A DNA stretch of 64,000 nt from assembly GCF_020640915.1 (NCBI RefSeq), contig NZ_JADWDC010000010.1:47022-111021 (forward strand), in the 5' to 3' direction. Position 1 is the stretch's first letter. Every line of letters begins with the position of its first letter. Under the pieces are notes generated by a model. That model made no database searches. It was given only the letters and a program-made list of their open reading frames with translations, and had not been told where the DNA came from. This document shows positions 39,233 through 49,754 of this stretch, one piece after another. The DNA comes from Waterburya agarophytonicola KI4. Its GTDB lineage: Bacteria > Cyanobacteriota > Cyanobacteriia > Cyanobacteriales > Xenococcaceae. The position numbers and the translations under genes are program-made.

Positions 39233-40591
39233 ATGAAAATCGGAACTCAGTTAATCGCAGGTGCAGTCACAATTGGTACTGCTATCAGTTTAAACTTAGG
39301 AGTGGTATTTCTGACAACTTCGACAAAAGATGCAAAAGTAATCAACAACTCTGGGGTAGTTCGGGGGGCAACCCAAAGATCGATTAAGCTCGAATTGTCC
39401 CAGACTCCCAACGATGAACTAATTGGCAAACTGGATAAACTAATTGATAGTTTAATCAACGGAAATGAAGAGTTAGGCTTATCCAGAGCGACTAATTTAG
39501 CTTACATTACGGCAATGGAAGAGGCAAAAGTCCAGTGGAACAAAAGTAAAGAACTCATTCAACAGATTAGGCGCAATCCCACAGAGACTAACCGCCAAGC
39601 CTTACTCGCAGAAAGCGAAAAACTATTTGAACTGACTAACCTAGCAGTAAACGCAGCCGAAGAATATTCCACCGAAAAAGTGCAGCAGTTGAGAACGATT
39701 CAGATTTTTGTAACCGTATTTAACTTTATCATCGTTGTAGCAATTATTGGAGGTGCAAGACGAATCTCCCGTACTTTAAGCGAATTTACCAACAATATCG
39801 CTCTATCTACTACCGATATTGCTTCTAAAGTAGAACGTCAAGAACAAGTTGCTAACGAACAGTCAAGTTCCGTCAGCAAAACCACTTCTACGGTGGATAC
39901 CTTGGGAGAAACCTCCCGACGCTCGGCAATTCAAGCAGAAGAATCGGCAAAAAATGCCAGTACTGCCTTGACTCTAGCGGAATCTGGTGCGGAGACAGTG
40001 GAGCAAACCAGGGTAGGGATGGAAAGTCTTAAAGAAAGAGTAAGAGAAATCGCCGAACAAATCATTAACTTGAGCGAACAAACAGAGCAAATTGCAGGGG
40101 TATCCGAGCTAGTGGGTGATTTGGCAAGTCAAACGAACATGCTGGCACTAAACGCAGCGGTTGAGGCAGCACGGGCTGGAGAATATGGAAAAGGTTTCGG
40201 GGTGGTTGCGGGTGAGATTCGGAAACTAGCGGATCAAAGTCGCAAGTCTGCCGATAAGATCAACAACCTAGTAATAGACGTACAGGCTGCGATGAACAGC
40301 GCGGTTATGGTAACGGATGAAGGTAAGAAAACCGCAGAATCTAGTATTGAATTAGCACTAGACACGGCAGAGTCTTTTATTGGGGTGAAAGATGCCATTA
40401 ACAACGTATTCGCTAATACTTCCGAAATCTCTAATACAGCCAAACAACAAGCGGTAGGTATTCAAGAAATTCTCGCAGCGGTTAACGCTCTTAACTTAGG
40501 TGCAATGGATACCGCTGCTGACATGGGAGACGTAAAAAATTCTACCATCGAACTGAAAAAATCTGCCGATGAACTAAAAGCGATCGTTTAA
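39233..40591 (+). CDS. Methyl-accepting chemotaxis-type receptor
   Basis: This 452-residue protein has two membrane helices at ~7-29 and ~157-173 with a ~125-residue helical external domain between them. That domain carries NNSGVVRGATQR, as in PilJ/NIT-like sensors. The cytoplasmic hairpin tip is ASQTNMLALNAAVEAARAGE (299-318). No HAMP domain is evident after the second helix; the chain goes straight into the coiled coil. There is no C-terminal CheR-binding pentapeptide. The operon encodes no methyltransferase, so adaptation by methylation would need a gene elsewhere. Confidence 0.88.
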   Translation: MKIGTQLIAGAVTIGTAISLNLGVVFLTTSTKDAKVINNSGVVRGATQRSIKLELSQTPNDELIGKLDKLIDSLINGNEELGLSRATNLAYITAMEEAKVQWNKSKELIQQIRRNPTETNRQALLAESEKLFELTNLAVNAAEEYSTEKVQQLRTIQIFVTVFNFIIVVAIIGGARRISRTLSEFTNNIALSTTDIASKVERQEQVANEQSSSVSKTTSTVDTLGETSRRSAIQAEESAKNASTALTLAESGAETVEQTRVGMESLKERVREIAEQIINLSEQTEQIAGVSELVGDLASQTNMLALNAAVEAARAGEYGKGFGVVAGEIRKLADQSRKSADKINNLVIDVQAAMNSAVMVTDEGKKTAESSIELALDTAESFIGVKDAINNVFANTSEISNTAKQQAVGIQEILAAVNALNLGAMDTAADMGDVKNSTIELKKSADELKAIV

Positions 40592-40613
40592 GAAATTTTT
40601 CAAGCAAAAAACC

Positions 40614-43025
40614 ATGTACATAGATGATGAAGAGTTAAGAGAGCTTTATAAGACTTCTAGTAGCGAACACATTTCCAAGTTGGAATCTGAGTTGATGATC
40701 TTGGAGAAAAATCCTCAAGATAGCTCGGCGATGGAAGAATTTTTGCGGGAAGCTCATACCCTCAAGGGTGACTCGCGAATGCTGGGATTAAATGATATTG
40801 AGATGTTGGTGCATCAACTAGAAGACTGCGTAGAGGGTATTAAGGCAGGAAAAGGCGAATTGACTGCCGAATTGTGCGATCGCCTATATCAAGGTATTGA
40901 TGCCATTAACCAACTTTCCCACGAAGCTATTACAGGAGAATCTGTAGAAATTAATGCTACCGATGTGTTGGCAGCATTAATGGGTTCGTCGAATATATCG
41001 GAGTCTGGAAATGATTCGGGTTTGGATCTATTTGATGACGATGATGACAGTGACTTCTTTAGTAGCGATCGAGATTCCCAATCATCTTTATTTGATGATG
41101 ACGATGATGATAGCGACTTCTTTAGTAGCGATCGAGATTCCCAATCATCTTTATTTGATGATGACGAACAAGACGAGCAAAAACAAGATATTGCCCAAAC
41201 CAAACCATCAAGCAATACAGTATCCATAGAGAATTCAAATCAACCGATTAAGGTTGCAACCCCTGCCAGGGATTACAAAATCGATACGATTCGAGTTGAG
41301 CCACAAAAGTTAGATATCTTAATGACTCAAGCGAGTGAATTAGCAGTTACCAAGCTGCGTATTTCTCAGCAAATGACAGAAATAGATCGGATGCTAGCTT
41401 TATTTGAAAGCTGGAATAAATATGATTATAGCGATGACGATCTATTTGCTGAAGTTGAATCTAGCCTAACAGCAGAAGAAATTCAACCTCTACGCTACTT
41501 CTATAACCACGCTCGACAATATTTGAATTCCTTTAGCGATCTAGCTAATAATCTGAAAACAAGAGCTAGTGAAGACGTTGCTAGTCTTAGTATTATAAGC
41601 GATCGCCTGGAAACAGGAATTCAAGGTTTGAGACAATTACCTTTGTCTACTGTATTTAATATCTATCCTCGTATGGTTAGGGATCTCGCCCGACAACAAG
41701 GAAAAGAAATTGAATTTATTATCGAAGGGGGAGACACCAAAGCTGATAAAAGAATCTTAGAAGAGATCAAAGATCCCTTGCTGCATCTAATTCGCAATGC
41801 AGTAGATCATGGTATTGAAACCCCAGAAGAAAGAATAATTCATGGTAAACCCCCAACTGCAACTATTATTTTACGGGGTTATCAAACTGGTAGTAGTATC
41901 GGCATTGAACTAATCGATGATGGACGGGGATTAGATTTAGCTAGTATTAGAAATACTGCTTTGCGCCGTAATGTTCGTACTTCTGCCCAACTAGCTGCTA
42001 TGAGCGAGTCAGAGATTCAATCTTTGATTTTTGCCTCGGGTTTCTCAACTCGTACCGAAGTCACCGAACTTTCTGGTAGAGGGGTAGGTTTAGATGTAGT
42101 TCGAGCCAATGTAGAAAAGCTCAAAGGTTCTATTCAGGTAATTTCTAACCCTGGCAATGGCTGTAAATTCCAGGTACGTCTTAATACTAGTTTGGCAACT
42201 ACTAAGGTTTTGATTGTAGATCTCAATCGAACTCGTTATGCTTTGCCCCTAGAATTTATCCAAACCATGATTACTCTGCCTCAAACAGAGATTTACAAGC
42301 TTGAAGATAAACCAACAATTACCTTTGAAGATCTACCCATCTCCTTAACCTGGCTTGCGAGCCTTTTACAAATACCCACTCCTGAAAACTATACCCAAGG
42401 TAAAAATAATCTTCTTTGTATTATTCTGCAAATTGACGACGAACGTTTTGGTGTGATTGTTGACGATTTGGTAGATCAACAAGACATAGTAATCAAACCT
42501 CAAAGTAAACTGCTCAAAAGGATTCCTAATATTGCAGGAGCAACTATTTTGGGTAGTGGAGAAGTTTGTATGATTCTCAATCCACCCGATTTATTACATT
42601 CTTTGAGGAGTGGTAACTGGCGAACTGTTGTTCGTCAAACAGAATCAGAATCGACTAAAAACAAACTACTTTTAGTCGAAGATTCCATTATTATTCGCAC
42701 TCAAATGCAACGTTTACTCAAGGGTGCTGGTTATGATGTCATTGTTGCTGAAAATGGTTTGATTGGGTTGCAAAAAGTCCAAGAGCATGAATTTGATATT
42801 GTGCTGTCTGATGTAGAAATGCCCCAGATGAGCGGTTTGGAGATGACTGCCAACATTCGCCAACAAAGTCAATACGATCGCTTGCCGATCGTTCTGATTA
42901 CTACCTTAGCATCCCCCGAAGATAAACGTCGTGGAAAAGAAGCAGGGGCAAATGCCTATCTTACAAAAGGTGATTTCGATCAACAACTCTTGTTCCAAAC
43001 TTTAGGAACATTAATTAATTCTTAG
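40614..43025 (+). CDS. cheA: CheA-type hybrid histidine kinase (Hpt-HATPase-CheW-REC)
   Basis: The 803 residues read in order: Hpt with phospho-His H48 (EAHTLKGDSRMLG), then an acidic low-complexity linker at ~135-195, then dimerisation helices near 230-345. The ATPase domain follows (LLHLIRNAVDHGIETPEER, DDGRGLD, GRGVGLDVVRANVEKLKG), then a CheW-like regulatory domain ~525-660. A C-terminal receiver has NKLLLVEDSIIIRTQ and LSDVEMPQMSGLE. The classical P2 CheY-binding domain is replaced by the acidic linker. It is the kinase of the cluster and could phosphorylate its own receiver, the PATAN protein and the two small receivers. Confidence 0.93.
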   Translation: MYIDDEELRELYKTSSSEHISKLESELMILEKNPQDSSAMEEFLREAHTLKGDSRMLGLNDIEMLVHQLEDCVEGIKAGKGELTAELCDRLYQGIDAINQLSHEAITGESVEINATDVLAALMGSSNISESGNDSGLDLFDDDDDSDFFSSDRDSQSSLFDDDDDDSDFFSSDRDSQSSLFDDDEQDEQKQDIAQTKPSSNTVSIENSNQPIKVATPARDYKIDTIRVEPQKLDILMTQASELAVTKLRISQQMTEIDRMLALFESWNKYDYSDDDLFAEVESSLTAEEIQPLRYFYNHARQYLNSFSDLANNLKTRASEDVASLSIISDRLETGIQGLRQLPLSTVFNIYPRMVRDLARQQGKEIEFIIEGGDTKADKRILEEIKDPLLHLIRNAVDHGIETPEERIIHGKPPTATIILRGYQTGSSIGIELIDDGRGLDLASIRNTALRRNVRTSAQLAAMSESEIQSLIFASGFSTRTEVTELSGRGVGLDVVRANVEKLKGSIQVISNPGNGCKFQVRLNTSLATTKVLIVDLNRTRYALPLEFIQTMITLPQTEIYKLEDKPTITFEDLPISLTWLASLLQIPTPENYTQGKNNLLCIILQIDDERFGVIVDDLVDQQDIVIKPQSKLLKRIPNIAGATILGSGEVCMILNPPDLLHSLRSGNWRTVVRQTESESTKNKLLLVEDSIIIRTQMQRLLKGAGYDVIVAENGLIGLQKVQEHEFDIVLSDVEMPQMSGLEMTANIRQQSQYDRLPIVLITTLASPEDKRRGKEAGANAYLTKGDFDQQLLFQTLGTLINS
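41044..41165 (+). repeat. 63-bp near-tandem duplication in the cheA linker
   Basis: A 51-base stretch (41052-41102) recurs exactly at 41115-41165, a period of 63 bases or 21 codons. It encodes two copies of DFFSSDRDSQSSLFDDD. The HIP1-like GCGATCGA inside is also duplicated. Exact identity, including synonymous sites, implies a recent duplication. Confidence 0.9.
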
Positions 43026-43051
43026 CAATCAATAATTAGTCAAGATTAACT

Positions 43052-43480
43052 ATGGCAAAAATTAAAGTTTTACTAGTCGAAGATTCCGCCGTTGCCATCA
43101 ACATTTATGAAAAAATGCTTAGTTCTTCTTCTCATATAGAAGTGGTTGGCAAAGCTAAAGACGGTAAAGAAGGATTAGCTTTAGTAGCTAAATTGAATCC
43201 TGATGTGATTTGTACCGATTTACAAATGCCAGAAATGGATGGATTGGAGTTTACCAAACAGGTAATGGCAAAATATCCTACACCAATTTTGGTTCTCAGC
43301 AATGCGGTACAAAAATCTGATATCGATAATATCTATGAAGTGATGAAGGCTGGTGCTGTTGATGTGATGGCAAAACCTCAAACTGCCCTGGGGGGCAATT
43401 CTGATTCGATGCAGAATGAATTAATTGTCAAAATTAGAGTCCTCGCCAATAAAGAAGTAACAGCCATTCCTCTTTCCTAA
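43052..43480 (+). CDS. Stand-alone CheB-type receiver, copy 1
   Basis: This 142-residue receiver domain has E10/D11, phospho-acceptor D56 in CTDLQMPEMDGLEF, S83 and K108 (MAKPQ). The sequence after the Asp (MDGLEFTKQVMAKYPTPILVLS) and the ending KIRVLANKEV are those of the methylesterase CheB, but the esterase domain is absent. It starts 26 bases after cheA. It may act as a phosphate sink or as a partner-binding output. It is about 85% identical to copy 2. Confidence 0.9.
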   Translation: MAKIKVLLVEDSAVAINIYEKMLSSSSHIEVVGKAKDGKEGLALVAKLNPDVICTDLQMPEMDGLEFTKQVMAKYPTPILVLSNAVQKSDIDNIYEVMKAGAVDVMAKPQTALGGNSDSMQNELIVKIRVLANKEVTAIPLS

Positions 43481-43639
43481 AAAAGCAGAAAATTAGCCAA
43501 TAGAAAAAACATCATGTTTTCTCTGCATGATTATCTATCAATTTGTGAATAGTTGATATATATCAGCAAATTAGGGGAACTCTAAACAGTAGACATAGAT
43601 ATTTTAGACACCCAACAAAATTAATCTTAATTAAAGATC

Positions 43640-44068
43640 ATGGCAAAAATTAGAGTTTTATTAGTCGAAGATTCTCAAGTTGCAATTAACATTTATGAAA
43701 AAATGCTTAGTTCTTCTCCTCATGTAGAAGTGATTGGCAAAGCCAGCAACGGCAGGGAAGGACTAGATATGGTTACTCAACTGAGTCCTGATGTAATTTG
43801 TACCGATCTGCAAATGCCTGAAATGGATGGCTTGGAGTTTACCAAACAGGTAATGGCAAAATATCCTACACCAATTTTGGTTCTGAGCAATGCCGTCCAA
43901 AAATCTGATATCGACAACATCTATGAAGTAATGAAAGCTGGTGCTGTTGATGTGATGGCAAAACCCCAGACTGCCTTAGGCGGTAGCACCGAATCTATGC
44001 AAAACGAGCTAGTTGTAAAAATTAGAGTCTTGGCAACTAAAAAGGTAAAAGCGATCCCTTTGGGGTAA
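43640..44068 (+). CDS. Stand-alone CheB-type receiver, copy 2
   Basis: This is the second 142-residue receiver with the same residues (D56, S83, K108). Residues 50-115 are identical to copy 1, while about 21 differences fall on either side. Many codons inside the identical part differ synonymously, so the sameness is kept by selection or by partial gene conversion. It is separated from copy 1 by 159 bases that contain AAAACAT-C-ATGTTTT (43506-43520), so it might have separate expression. An imperfect hairpin (AAGGA-ACAAGGA with TCCTTGT-C-TCCTT, 44091-44126) lies between its end and the convergent pnp. Confidence 0.9.
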   Translation: MAKIRVLLVEDSQVAINIYEKMLSSSPHVEVIGKASNGREGLDMVTQLSPDVICTDLQMPEMDGLEFTKQVMAKYPTPILVLSNAVQKSDIDNIYEVMKAGAVDVMAKPQTALGGSTESMQNELVVKIRVLATKKVKAIPLG

Positions 44069-44141
44069 AAGAAAAAGAGGCATAAGGCATAAGGAACAAG
44101 GAAGTTTAATTTCTCCTTGTCTCCTTATCTCCTTGTCACTG

Positions 44142-46292
44142 TTACGATGCTTCTGCTCTTGCTGCTGCTGCTTCGTCGGGATGAATGCCCAATCTAGTTA
44201 GATTGAGGCGATTTTTTTGATCGAAACCGCGTATTTTGACGACAATCTCGTCTCCTACCGCTACTTCGTCATCCACTTTACCTACTCTGCCTTCGGCTAA
44301 CTGAGAAATATGGATCATGCCTTCTTTTCCTGGCAATATTTCGACAAAAGCACCAATATCAATAATTCTGGTAACTTTGCCGACGTAAACATCACCTTCA
44401 TTTAGTTTACGGGTAATATTAAACACCATTTTACGAGCCATCTCGGCTTTTTCTGCTTCTACAGCAGCAATGATGACCTTTCCATCGTCTTCGATATCAA
44501 TTTTTGCTCCAGTTTGTTCGGTAATGGCTTTAATTGTTTTACCAGAGGGTCCAATTACCATCCCAATCAGATCGGGATCGATCTTCATAGTTAATAATCT
44601 TGGTGCATAAGGCGACAATTCTTCACGGGGTTCGGCTATGGCTTTAAGCATCTCTTCAAGAATGTGCATTCTCGCTGGCAAAGCCTTGTTAATAGCTTCG
44701 GCAATTACTTCTACAGAAAGACCAGTAATTTTCATGTCCATCTGTAATGCAGTAATACCCGTATCTGTCCCTGCTACTTTGAAGTCCATATCTCCGAGGA
44801 AATCTTCAATTCCTTGAATATCGGTCAAAATTCTGACTTCATCTCCTTCTTTGATTAAACCCATCGCTGCACCGCTAACAGGCTTGGCTAAGGGGACTCC
44901 AGCATCCATTAGAGATAGAGTCGAACCACATACCGAACCCATGGAGGTCGAACCATTAGAAGACAAGACTTCAGAAACTACCCGCAAGACATAAGGAAAA
45001 GTTTCCGCACTAGGTAAGACGGGTAGCAAAGCTCTTTCGGCTAATGCACCGTGACCAACTTCTCTTCGTCCAGGCGAGCGCATTGGTTTGGTTTCTCCTA
45101 CGGAATAAGCAGGGAAATTGTAGTGGTGCAGATAGCGTTTTTCTTCTTGAATAGTCAGATCGTCTCTAGTATCTTGAGCATCTCCTGATGTACCTAAAGT
45201 AGCAATCGAGAGTACCTGAGTCAGACCTCTATTGAATAAGCCACTACCATGAACTCGATTGGGTAATACGCCAACCTGAGAAGATATTGGTCTAACTTGG
45301 TCTAGCTTTCTACCATCAACTCTAACTCCTTCTTCGATAATTTGACTCCGCATCAGCTTTTTGGTCAGCTTTTTGAATGCTTTGCCGATCGCTTTGGAAT
45401 CTTCGTTGGTAGCAACTGCGATGGGATCTTCTGCTGGTAATTCGGCGATCGCATCGACAATCTTAGTCTGCTGGATTTGATCTAAGGCTTCGTCGCGAGT
45501 CTTCTTATCAAAATCATACTGGGACAAAACTTTTTTGATCTCATCTGTAGCGCGATCGCTAATAAAGTTAATCAAGCTTTCGTCTTCGACTGGTGCTTCT
45601 TCGCTCACCATTTCAATACCCAACTCTTTAATTAGTTCTAGTTGAGATTGAATTAACTCTTGAATGGCTTCATAAGCAAAGTCAATCGCCTCAATTACAT
45701 CTTGTTCTGGTAATTGATTCGCTCCTGCTTCTACCATGACAATGCCATCAGGAGTTCCTGCAACTACGATGTCGAGGTCGCCTTTTTTGATTTCTTTGTA
45801 GGTTGGGTTGAGAATAAAATCGTCTCCCACCAAACCTACTCTCACCGCAGCCATCGGCCCTTGAAAAGGAATCCCTGCCAGCAATACCGCTACTGATGCC
45901 CCAGTTACCGCCAAGACATCTGGGGGGACATCTTCATCTAAGGACAAGGTAGTAGCAACAATTTGAATATCATCTCGCAACCAGTTGGGAAATAAAGGGC
46001 GAATCGGGCGATCGATTAATCTACTAATCAAAATTGCCTTTTCTCCTGGTCTACCTTCTCTTCTAAAGAAACCGCCAGGAATTCTTCCTGCTGCGTATTG
46101 TTTTTCTTCGTAATCTACCATCAAAGGTAGAAAATCAATCCCCTCTCTTCCTTTCGCCCTGGTGGCAGCAACTAAAACTGCTGTATCGCCTGACTGTACT
46201 AGTACCGAACCGCCTGCCTGGGGTGCGAGCAAGCCCACTTTGAGTCTGATATCACGACCATCAAAGGATATTGACTTGTCAAATTCCTGCAT
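44142..46292 (-). CDS. pnp: Polyribonucleotide nucleotidyltransferase (PNPase)
   Basis: This phosphorolytic 3'-5' exoribonuclease degrades RNA and adds heteropolymeric tails in cyanobacteria. Its 716 residues hold two RNase PH-like domains ([28 protein letters not shown] in the first, [19 protein letters not shown] in the second). These are followed by a KH domain ([19 protein letters not shown]) and an S1 domain ([29 protein letters not shown]). Length is normal. It is convergent with the receiver cluster. Confidence 0.97.
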   Translation of the reverse strand: MQEFDKSISFDGRDIRLKVGLLAPQAGGSVLVQSGDTAVLVAATRAKGREGIDFLPLMVDYEEKQYAAGRIPGGFFRREGRPGEKAILISRLIDRPIRPLFPNWLRDDIQIVATTLSLDEDVPPDVLAVTGASVAVLLAGIPFQGPMAAVRVGLVGDDFILNPTYKEIKKGDLDIVVAGTPDGIVMVEAGANQLPEQDVIEAIDFAYEAIQELIQSQLELIKELGIEMVSEEAPVEDESLINFISDRATDEIKKVLSQYDFDKKTRDEALDQIQQTKIVDAIAELPAEDPIAVATNEDSKAIGKAFKKLTKKLMRSQIIEEGVRVDGRKLDQVRPISSQVGVLPNRVHGSGLFNRGLTQVLSIATLGTSGDAQDTRDDLTIQEEKRYLHHYNFPAYSVGETKPMRSPGRREVGHGALAERALLPVLPSAETFPYVLRVVSEVLSSNGSTSMGSVCGSTLSLMDAGVPLAKPVSGAAMGLIKEGDEVRILTDIQGIEDFLGDMDFKVAGTDTGITALQMDMKITGLSVEVIAEAINKALPARMHILEEMLKAIAEPREELSPYAPRLLTMKIDPDLIGMVIGPSGKTIKAITEQTGAKIDIEDDGKVIIAAVEAEKAEMARKMVFNITRKLNEGDVYVGKVTRIIDIGAFVEILPGKEGMIHISQLAEGRVGKVDDEVAVGDEIVVKIRGFDQKNRLNLTRLGIHPDEAAAARAEAS

Positions 46293-46429
46293 TAATATGT
46301 TCCTTATTTTTTCGCTTCTTTTTCTCGTTGCTAAATCCTAACACTATCTCAATTGCTAAAACCTTTATATATGGTGGCGATTGGGCTATAGTTTTATGTC
46401 TATTTTTAAAGTTATTTTAAGCCAATTTT

Positions 46430-46882
46430 CTAATTAATAATTTTAAACTCTTGTAATGCAGGAATGAAGTTTTTGTTTTCGTGGCTGGGGCGACTGAGTT
46501 TAATGAGAGCAAAGCGTTGGGCAGGATTAAGATTAGACCATTGTTCTAGAGAAATATTTACCTTACATTCTTCAGCTTTTTTTAGAATATCTTCAGGAAT
46601 AGTCTCTCGATCTAGCCAAGGTGGATGGGGGGCGATCGCCAATTCTTTGGCTGGTTGACCTGTTTTTTTGACAACTAAACCTTGCAAAAATTGCTTGTAT
46701 GCTTCAGTCTCCCCTTCTGTTTGACAGGGCATTGTTACTAATGCTTGTCGTTCGGACTGGCTAAATTGATTCCAGTGTACTAGCTTGAGTTTCACACCAC
46801 AATTATCTAGTTTCATTCTGACCTGCATCGGAATACATTGAAGAGAACCAACGAAATCGGCTTCAAACTGAAAATAAGACAT
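46430..46882 (-). CDS. narM: Nitrate reductase-associated protein NarM
   Basis: This 150-residue protein is needed for activity of cyanobacterial nitrate reductase, possibly in cofactor insertion or assembly. The N-terminal block FQFEADFVGSLQCIPMQVRMKLD and CGVKLKLVHWNQFSQSER are diagnostic of the nitr_red_assoc family. It lies close to narB and nrtP, on the same strand, but the plus-strand gene at 46998 separates it from them. Its promoter is in the 115-base divergent gap; no exact NtcA site is visible there. Confidence 0.9.
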   Translation of the reverse strand: MSYFQFEADFVGSLQCIPMQVRMKLDNCGVKLKLVHWNQFSQSERQALVTMPCQTEGETEAYKQFLQGLVVKKTGQPAKELAIAPHPPWLDRETIPEDILKKAEECKVNISLEQWSNLNPAQRFALIKLSRPSHENKNFIPALQEFKIIN

Positions 46883-46997
46883 TGCTGATTGATTAATCTT
46901 GACTGTTATCTCAAACCTATACTATTAGTTCACCACATCCGAGTAAAATTTTAATAGTAACGAAATGTAAATTAATTATAAAAAGCGGTTTGATCAA

Positions 46998-47414
46998 ATG
47001 CCTAGACCTACTCAGGCTCATCTAGAGCGCACGGTTAATAGAAAAGATCCTATTGAAGATAGACAAAAAACCCTCAATCAGATGCACTACTATATGGGGG
47101 CAAAACTAGTTGAAGTGAGGGTCGACCCTCAAAAGGTGATGTATCGCTGGTCGGTTGAGGATCGAGGAGATCTGCAACATTTTACTCTCAGTGCCTTTTG
47201 GGGAGAATCTCAGAGAAAAATCCTTTCTGGAGAAAATCCTCTCCAAGGAGAAGAGTTAGCCAATTGTGCCAAAGCTAATGCCTCTGTTGGAGTCAATCAA
47301 GCAGCTAAACTATGCGGTTTTGCTTCCGATATTGATCGCTTTCGTACAAATCTTCAAGAGGCTATTCAACAATTAGAATTACCCGAAGAATCTTTTGACA
47401 AGCTACTAGCTTAA
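46998..47414 (+). CDS. Conserved protein in the nitrate cluster, unknown
   Basis: This 138-residue soluble protein begins MPRPTQAHLERTVNRKDPIEDRQ. The middle (MGAKLVEVRVDPQKVMYRWSV, FTLSAFWGESQRKIL) looks alpha/beta. The C-terminal half is helical. I do not recognise a family. It is divergent from narM and runs tail to tail with narB with no base between their stop codons. The location suggests a nitrate link, but this is inference only. Confidence 0.65.
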   Translation: MPRPTQAHLERTVNRKDPIEDRQKTLNQMHYYMGAKLVEVRVDPQKVMYRWSVEDRGDLQHFTLSAFWGESQRKILSGENPLQGEELANCAKANASVGVNQAAKLCGFASDIDRFRTNLQEAIQQLELPEESFDKLLA

Positions 47415-49754
47415 TTATTTTAAGGCAGAGATAGACTTACCAGCTAAGTTTTCTCTCTCAATTTTATGGTTGTTTTCTGCGCGATCGCTCAAAGAATCTT
47501 TGACTAAGATCGGGGTCAAATGAACCGCACAAGCTTTTAATTCTGGCTCAAGGGAAATAGGACAGGCTTCGGGGTGAGTCAATAAATTTGCTTCTCCATT
47601 ATCCGTCCATAAAGCACCCCAGTGCATCGGCACAAAAACCGTACCTGGAACGATAGCTTTGGTAATTCTGACAGGAAAACGCGCCATTCCTCGACGCGAT
47701 CGCACTTCCAGCATCATTTCTTCCTCAACGCCTAATTTTGCAGCATCTTTAGGATGAATTTCTAGAAAAGGTTGAGATTGTTTTTTCATGATTTTGGCAA
47801 TTCTCCCCGTGCGAGTCATAGTGTGCCAGTGTTCGTAAAGACGACCAGTTGTTAAGACAAAAGGATAAGCTGGATCGGCGGGTTCGGCTAATCCTTTGGA
47901 GTGGAAAGCAGAGAATTTTGCTCGTCCATCGGGGGTATTAAATCGCCCGTCGGTATAAAGCCTTTTCCCTGGGAGAGTTTCATCTTTATGGCGAAATAGA
48001 TTAGAAAATAGACCCTTAGATTCTTCATCATTTTGAGAGATATTCCTTTGGGTATCGCAAGTCAGGGCGATGCTCTCTAATTGATTATTTTGACTTTCTT
48101 CCAAAGGACAAGGCCATTGTAGCGATCCTTGTTGGCGCAATCTACCATGGCTCAAGCCACTCATGTCGCAAGGGCGATCTTTAGTTAACCTGACAAACTC
48201 TTGATATACCTGGGCGGAATTAGCAAAATCAAACTCTTCGGTGAAACCGAGACGACGACCAACTTCGGCAAATATTTCCCAATCTGGTCTGGCTTCTCCT
48301 GGTGCTTCTCGAAATTTGGAACACAGAGTAACTACTCGTTCGGAATTAGTCATCGTACCAGTCTTTTCACCCCATTGAGCAGCGGGTAATACTACGTGGG
48401 CGTAGCTAGCGGTTTCCATTGGGTAATAGGCATCCTGCACGATGGTAAAAGGAGACTTAAGCAAGGCTTTTTTAGTTCGTACCAAATCGGGCATACTGAC
48501 CGCAGGATTGGTAGCTGCCACCCATAATAGCCCCACATCTCCCGTTTCTAAGCCCGTAATCATACTCCAGGCATCCCTACCAGGTGTGGGATTAATACTA
48601 CCTTCTGGTAATTGCCAAGCTCGTTCTAATTCGGCTCGATGGTTTGGATTTTTGACTGCTCGATAGCCAGGAAGAATATGGGATAGTCCACCAGCCTCTC
48701 TACCTCCCATGGCGTTGGGTTGTCCCGTTAGGGAAAAAGGGCCAGATCCAGGGTTACCAATATTTCCCGTCATTAAGTGAAGATTGATAATAGTACGGAC
48801 TTTTGCCGTCCCTTCAGAAGACTGATTGACCCCCATCGACCACAATGACAATACATTATCTGATTCTGCCCAATAGCGGGCAGCTTCCTCTAAATGATCC
48901 ATCCTAATACCACAGCGACGAGCGACTAATTCTGGGGGATATTGTTGAATAACTTGGACAAAGTTACTAAAACCTTGGGTACATTCATCAATAAAAAAAC
49001 TATCGATTTCTCCCCAACGCAACAACAGATGAGCAATCCCATTTAGCAGATCCATATCTGTCCCTGGCTGAATGGCTAGATGTAAGTCTGCATCCTTGGC
49101 GGTTTTAGTTTCCCGAGGATCGACCACAATCATTTTTACTTTGCGGTTTTTCTTGTGGTGCATCCGCAAGCGGTTATAAACAATAGGGTGGCACTCGGCG
49201 GTGTTTGTACCGATCAAAAAGGCACAGTCAGTTAATTCTAGGTCATCGTAGCAAGCAGGAGGCCCATCCGAACCAAAGCTTTGAATATATCCTGCTACTG
49301 CCGAAGACATACAGAGACGAGAATTGGCATCGAAATTATTTGTCCCCAGACAGCCTTTAAGGAGTTTTTGAGCAATATAATAGTCTTCGGTTTGAAATTG
49401 CCCCGAGCCATACATACAGATCCCGTTTGCACCCCGAGTATGCCTGACTTCTTGAATGCGATTAACAATACGGCTGAGTGCATCATCCCAACTAACACGG
49501 CGAAACTCTTGGTCTAGAGAATCTCGCATCATGGGATACTTGAGACGGTCTTTATCTAAAGATTCGGCGATAGTACCCCCTTTAATACATACTTTACCTT
49601 TACTAGAAGGATGAGAGCGATCGCCACGAACAGACCACAAAAGATTTCCCTGGTCATCTCTATTGGTAGCTTTTCCTGATTGTGCTGGAGGCAAAACTTC
49701 TAAACCACAGCCGACTCCACAATAAGGACATAAAGTTTTAATTGGTTCGCTCAC
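47415..49754 (-). CDS. narB: Assimilatory nitrate reductase, ferredoxin-dependent (NarB)
   Basis: This molybdenum bis-MGD enzyme reduces nitrate to nitrite with ferredoxin electrons. The single [4Fe-4S] cluster is bound by C9, C12, C16 and C56 ([16 protein letters not shown]). A later Cys in [12 protein letters not shown] is the likely Mo ligand. At 779 residues it is longer than typical cyanobacterial NarB (about 710-740). The extra length includes an insertion after WPCPLEE (roughly 30-40 residues, Asn/Gln/Ser-rich) and a longer C-terminal tail. It follows nrtP by 116 bases on the same strand. Confidence 0.95.
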   Translation of the reverse strand: MSEPIKTLCPYCGVGCGLEVLPPAQSGKATNRDDQGNLLWSVRGDRSHPSSKGKVCIKGGTIAESLDKDRLKYPMMRDSLDQEFRRVSWDDALSRIVNRIQEVRHTRGANGICMYGSGQFQTEDYYIAQKLLKGCLGTNNFDANSRLCMSSAVAGYIQSFGSDGPPACYDDLELTDCAFLIGTNTAECHPIVYNRLRMHHKKNRKVKMIVVDPRETKTAKDADLHLAIQPGTDMDLLNGIAHLLLRWGEIDSFFIDECTQGFSNFVQVIQQYPPELVARRCGIRMDHLEEAARYWAESDNVLSLWSMGVNQSSEGTAKVRTIINLHLMTGNIGNPGSGPFSLTGQPNAMGGREAGGLSHILPGYRAVKNPNHRAELERAWQLPEGSINPTPGRDAWSMITGLETGDVGLLWVAATNPAVSMPDLVRTKKALLKSPFTIVQDAYYPMETASYAHVVLPAAQWGEKTGTMTNSERVVTLCSKFREAPGEARPDWEIFAEVGRRLGFTEEFDFANSAQVYQEFVRLTKDRPCDMSGLSHGRLRQQGSLQWPCPLEESQNNQLESIALTCDTQRNISQNDEESKGLFSNLFRHKDETLPGKRLYTDGRFNTPDGRAKFSAFHSKGLAEPADPAYPFVLTTGRLYEHWHTMTRTGRIAKIMKKQSQPFLEIHPKDAAKLGVEEEMMLEVRSRRGMARFPVRITKAIVPGTVFVPMHWGALWTDNGEANLLTHPEACPISLEPELKACAVHLTPILVKDSLSDRAENNHKIERENLAGKSISALK

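Noticed and set aside
40889..41227. Minus-strand Ser-rich frame opposite cheA
   Set aside because: Mirror of the acidic repeat in the CheA linker; no independent start or family signal.
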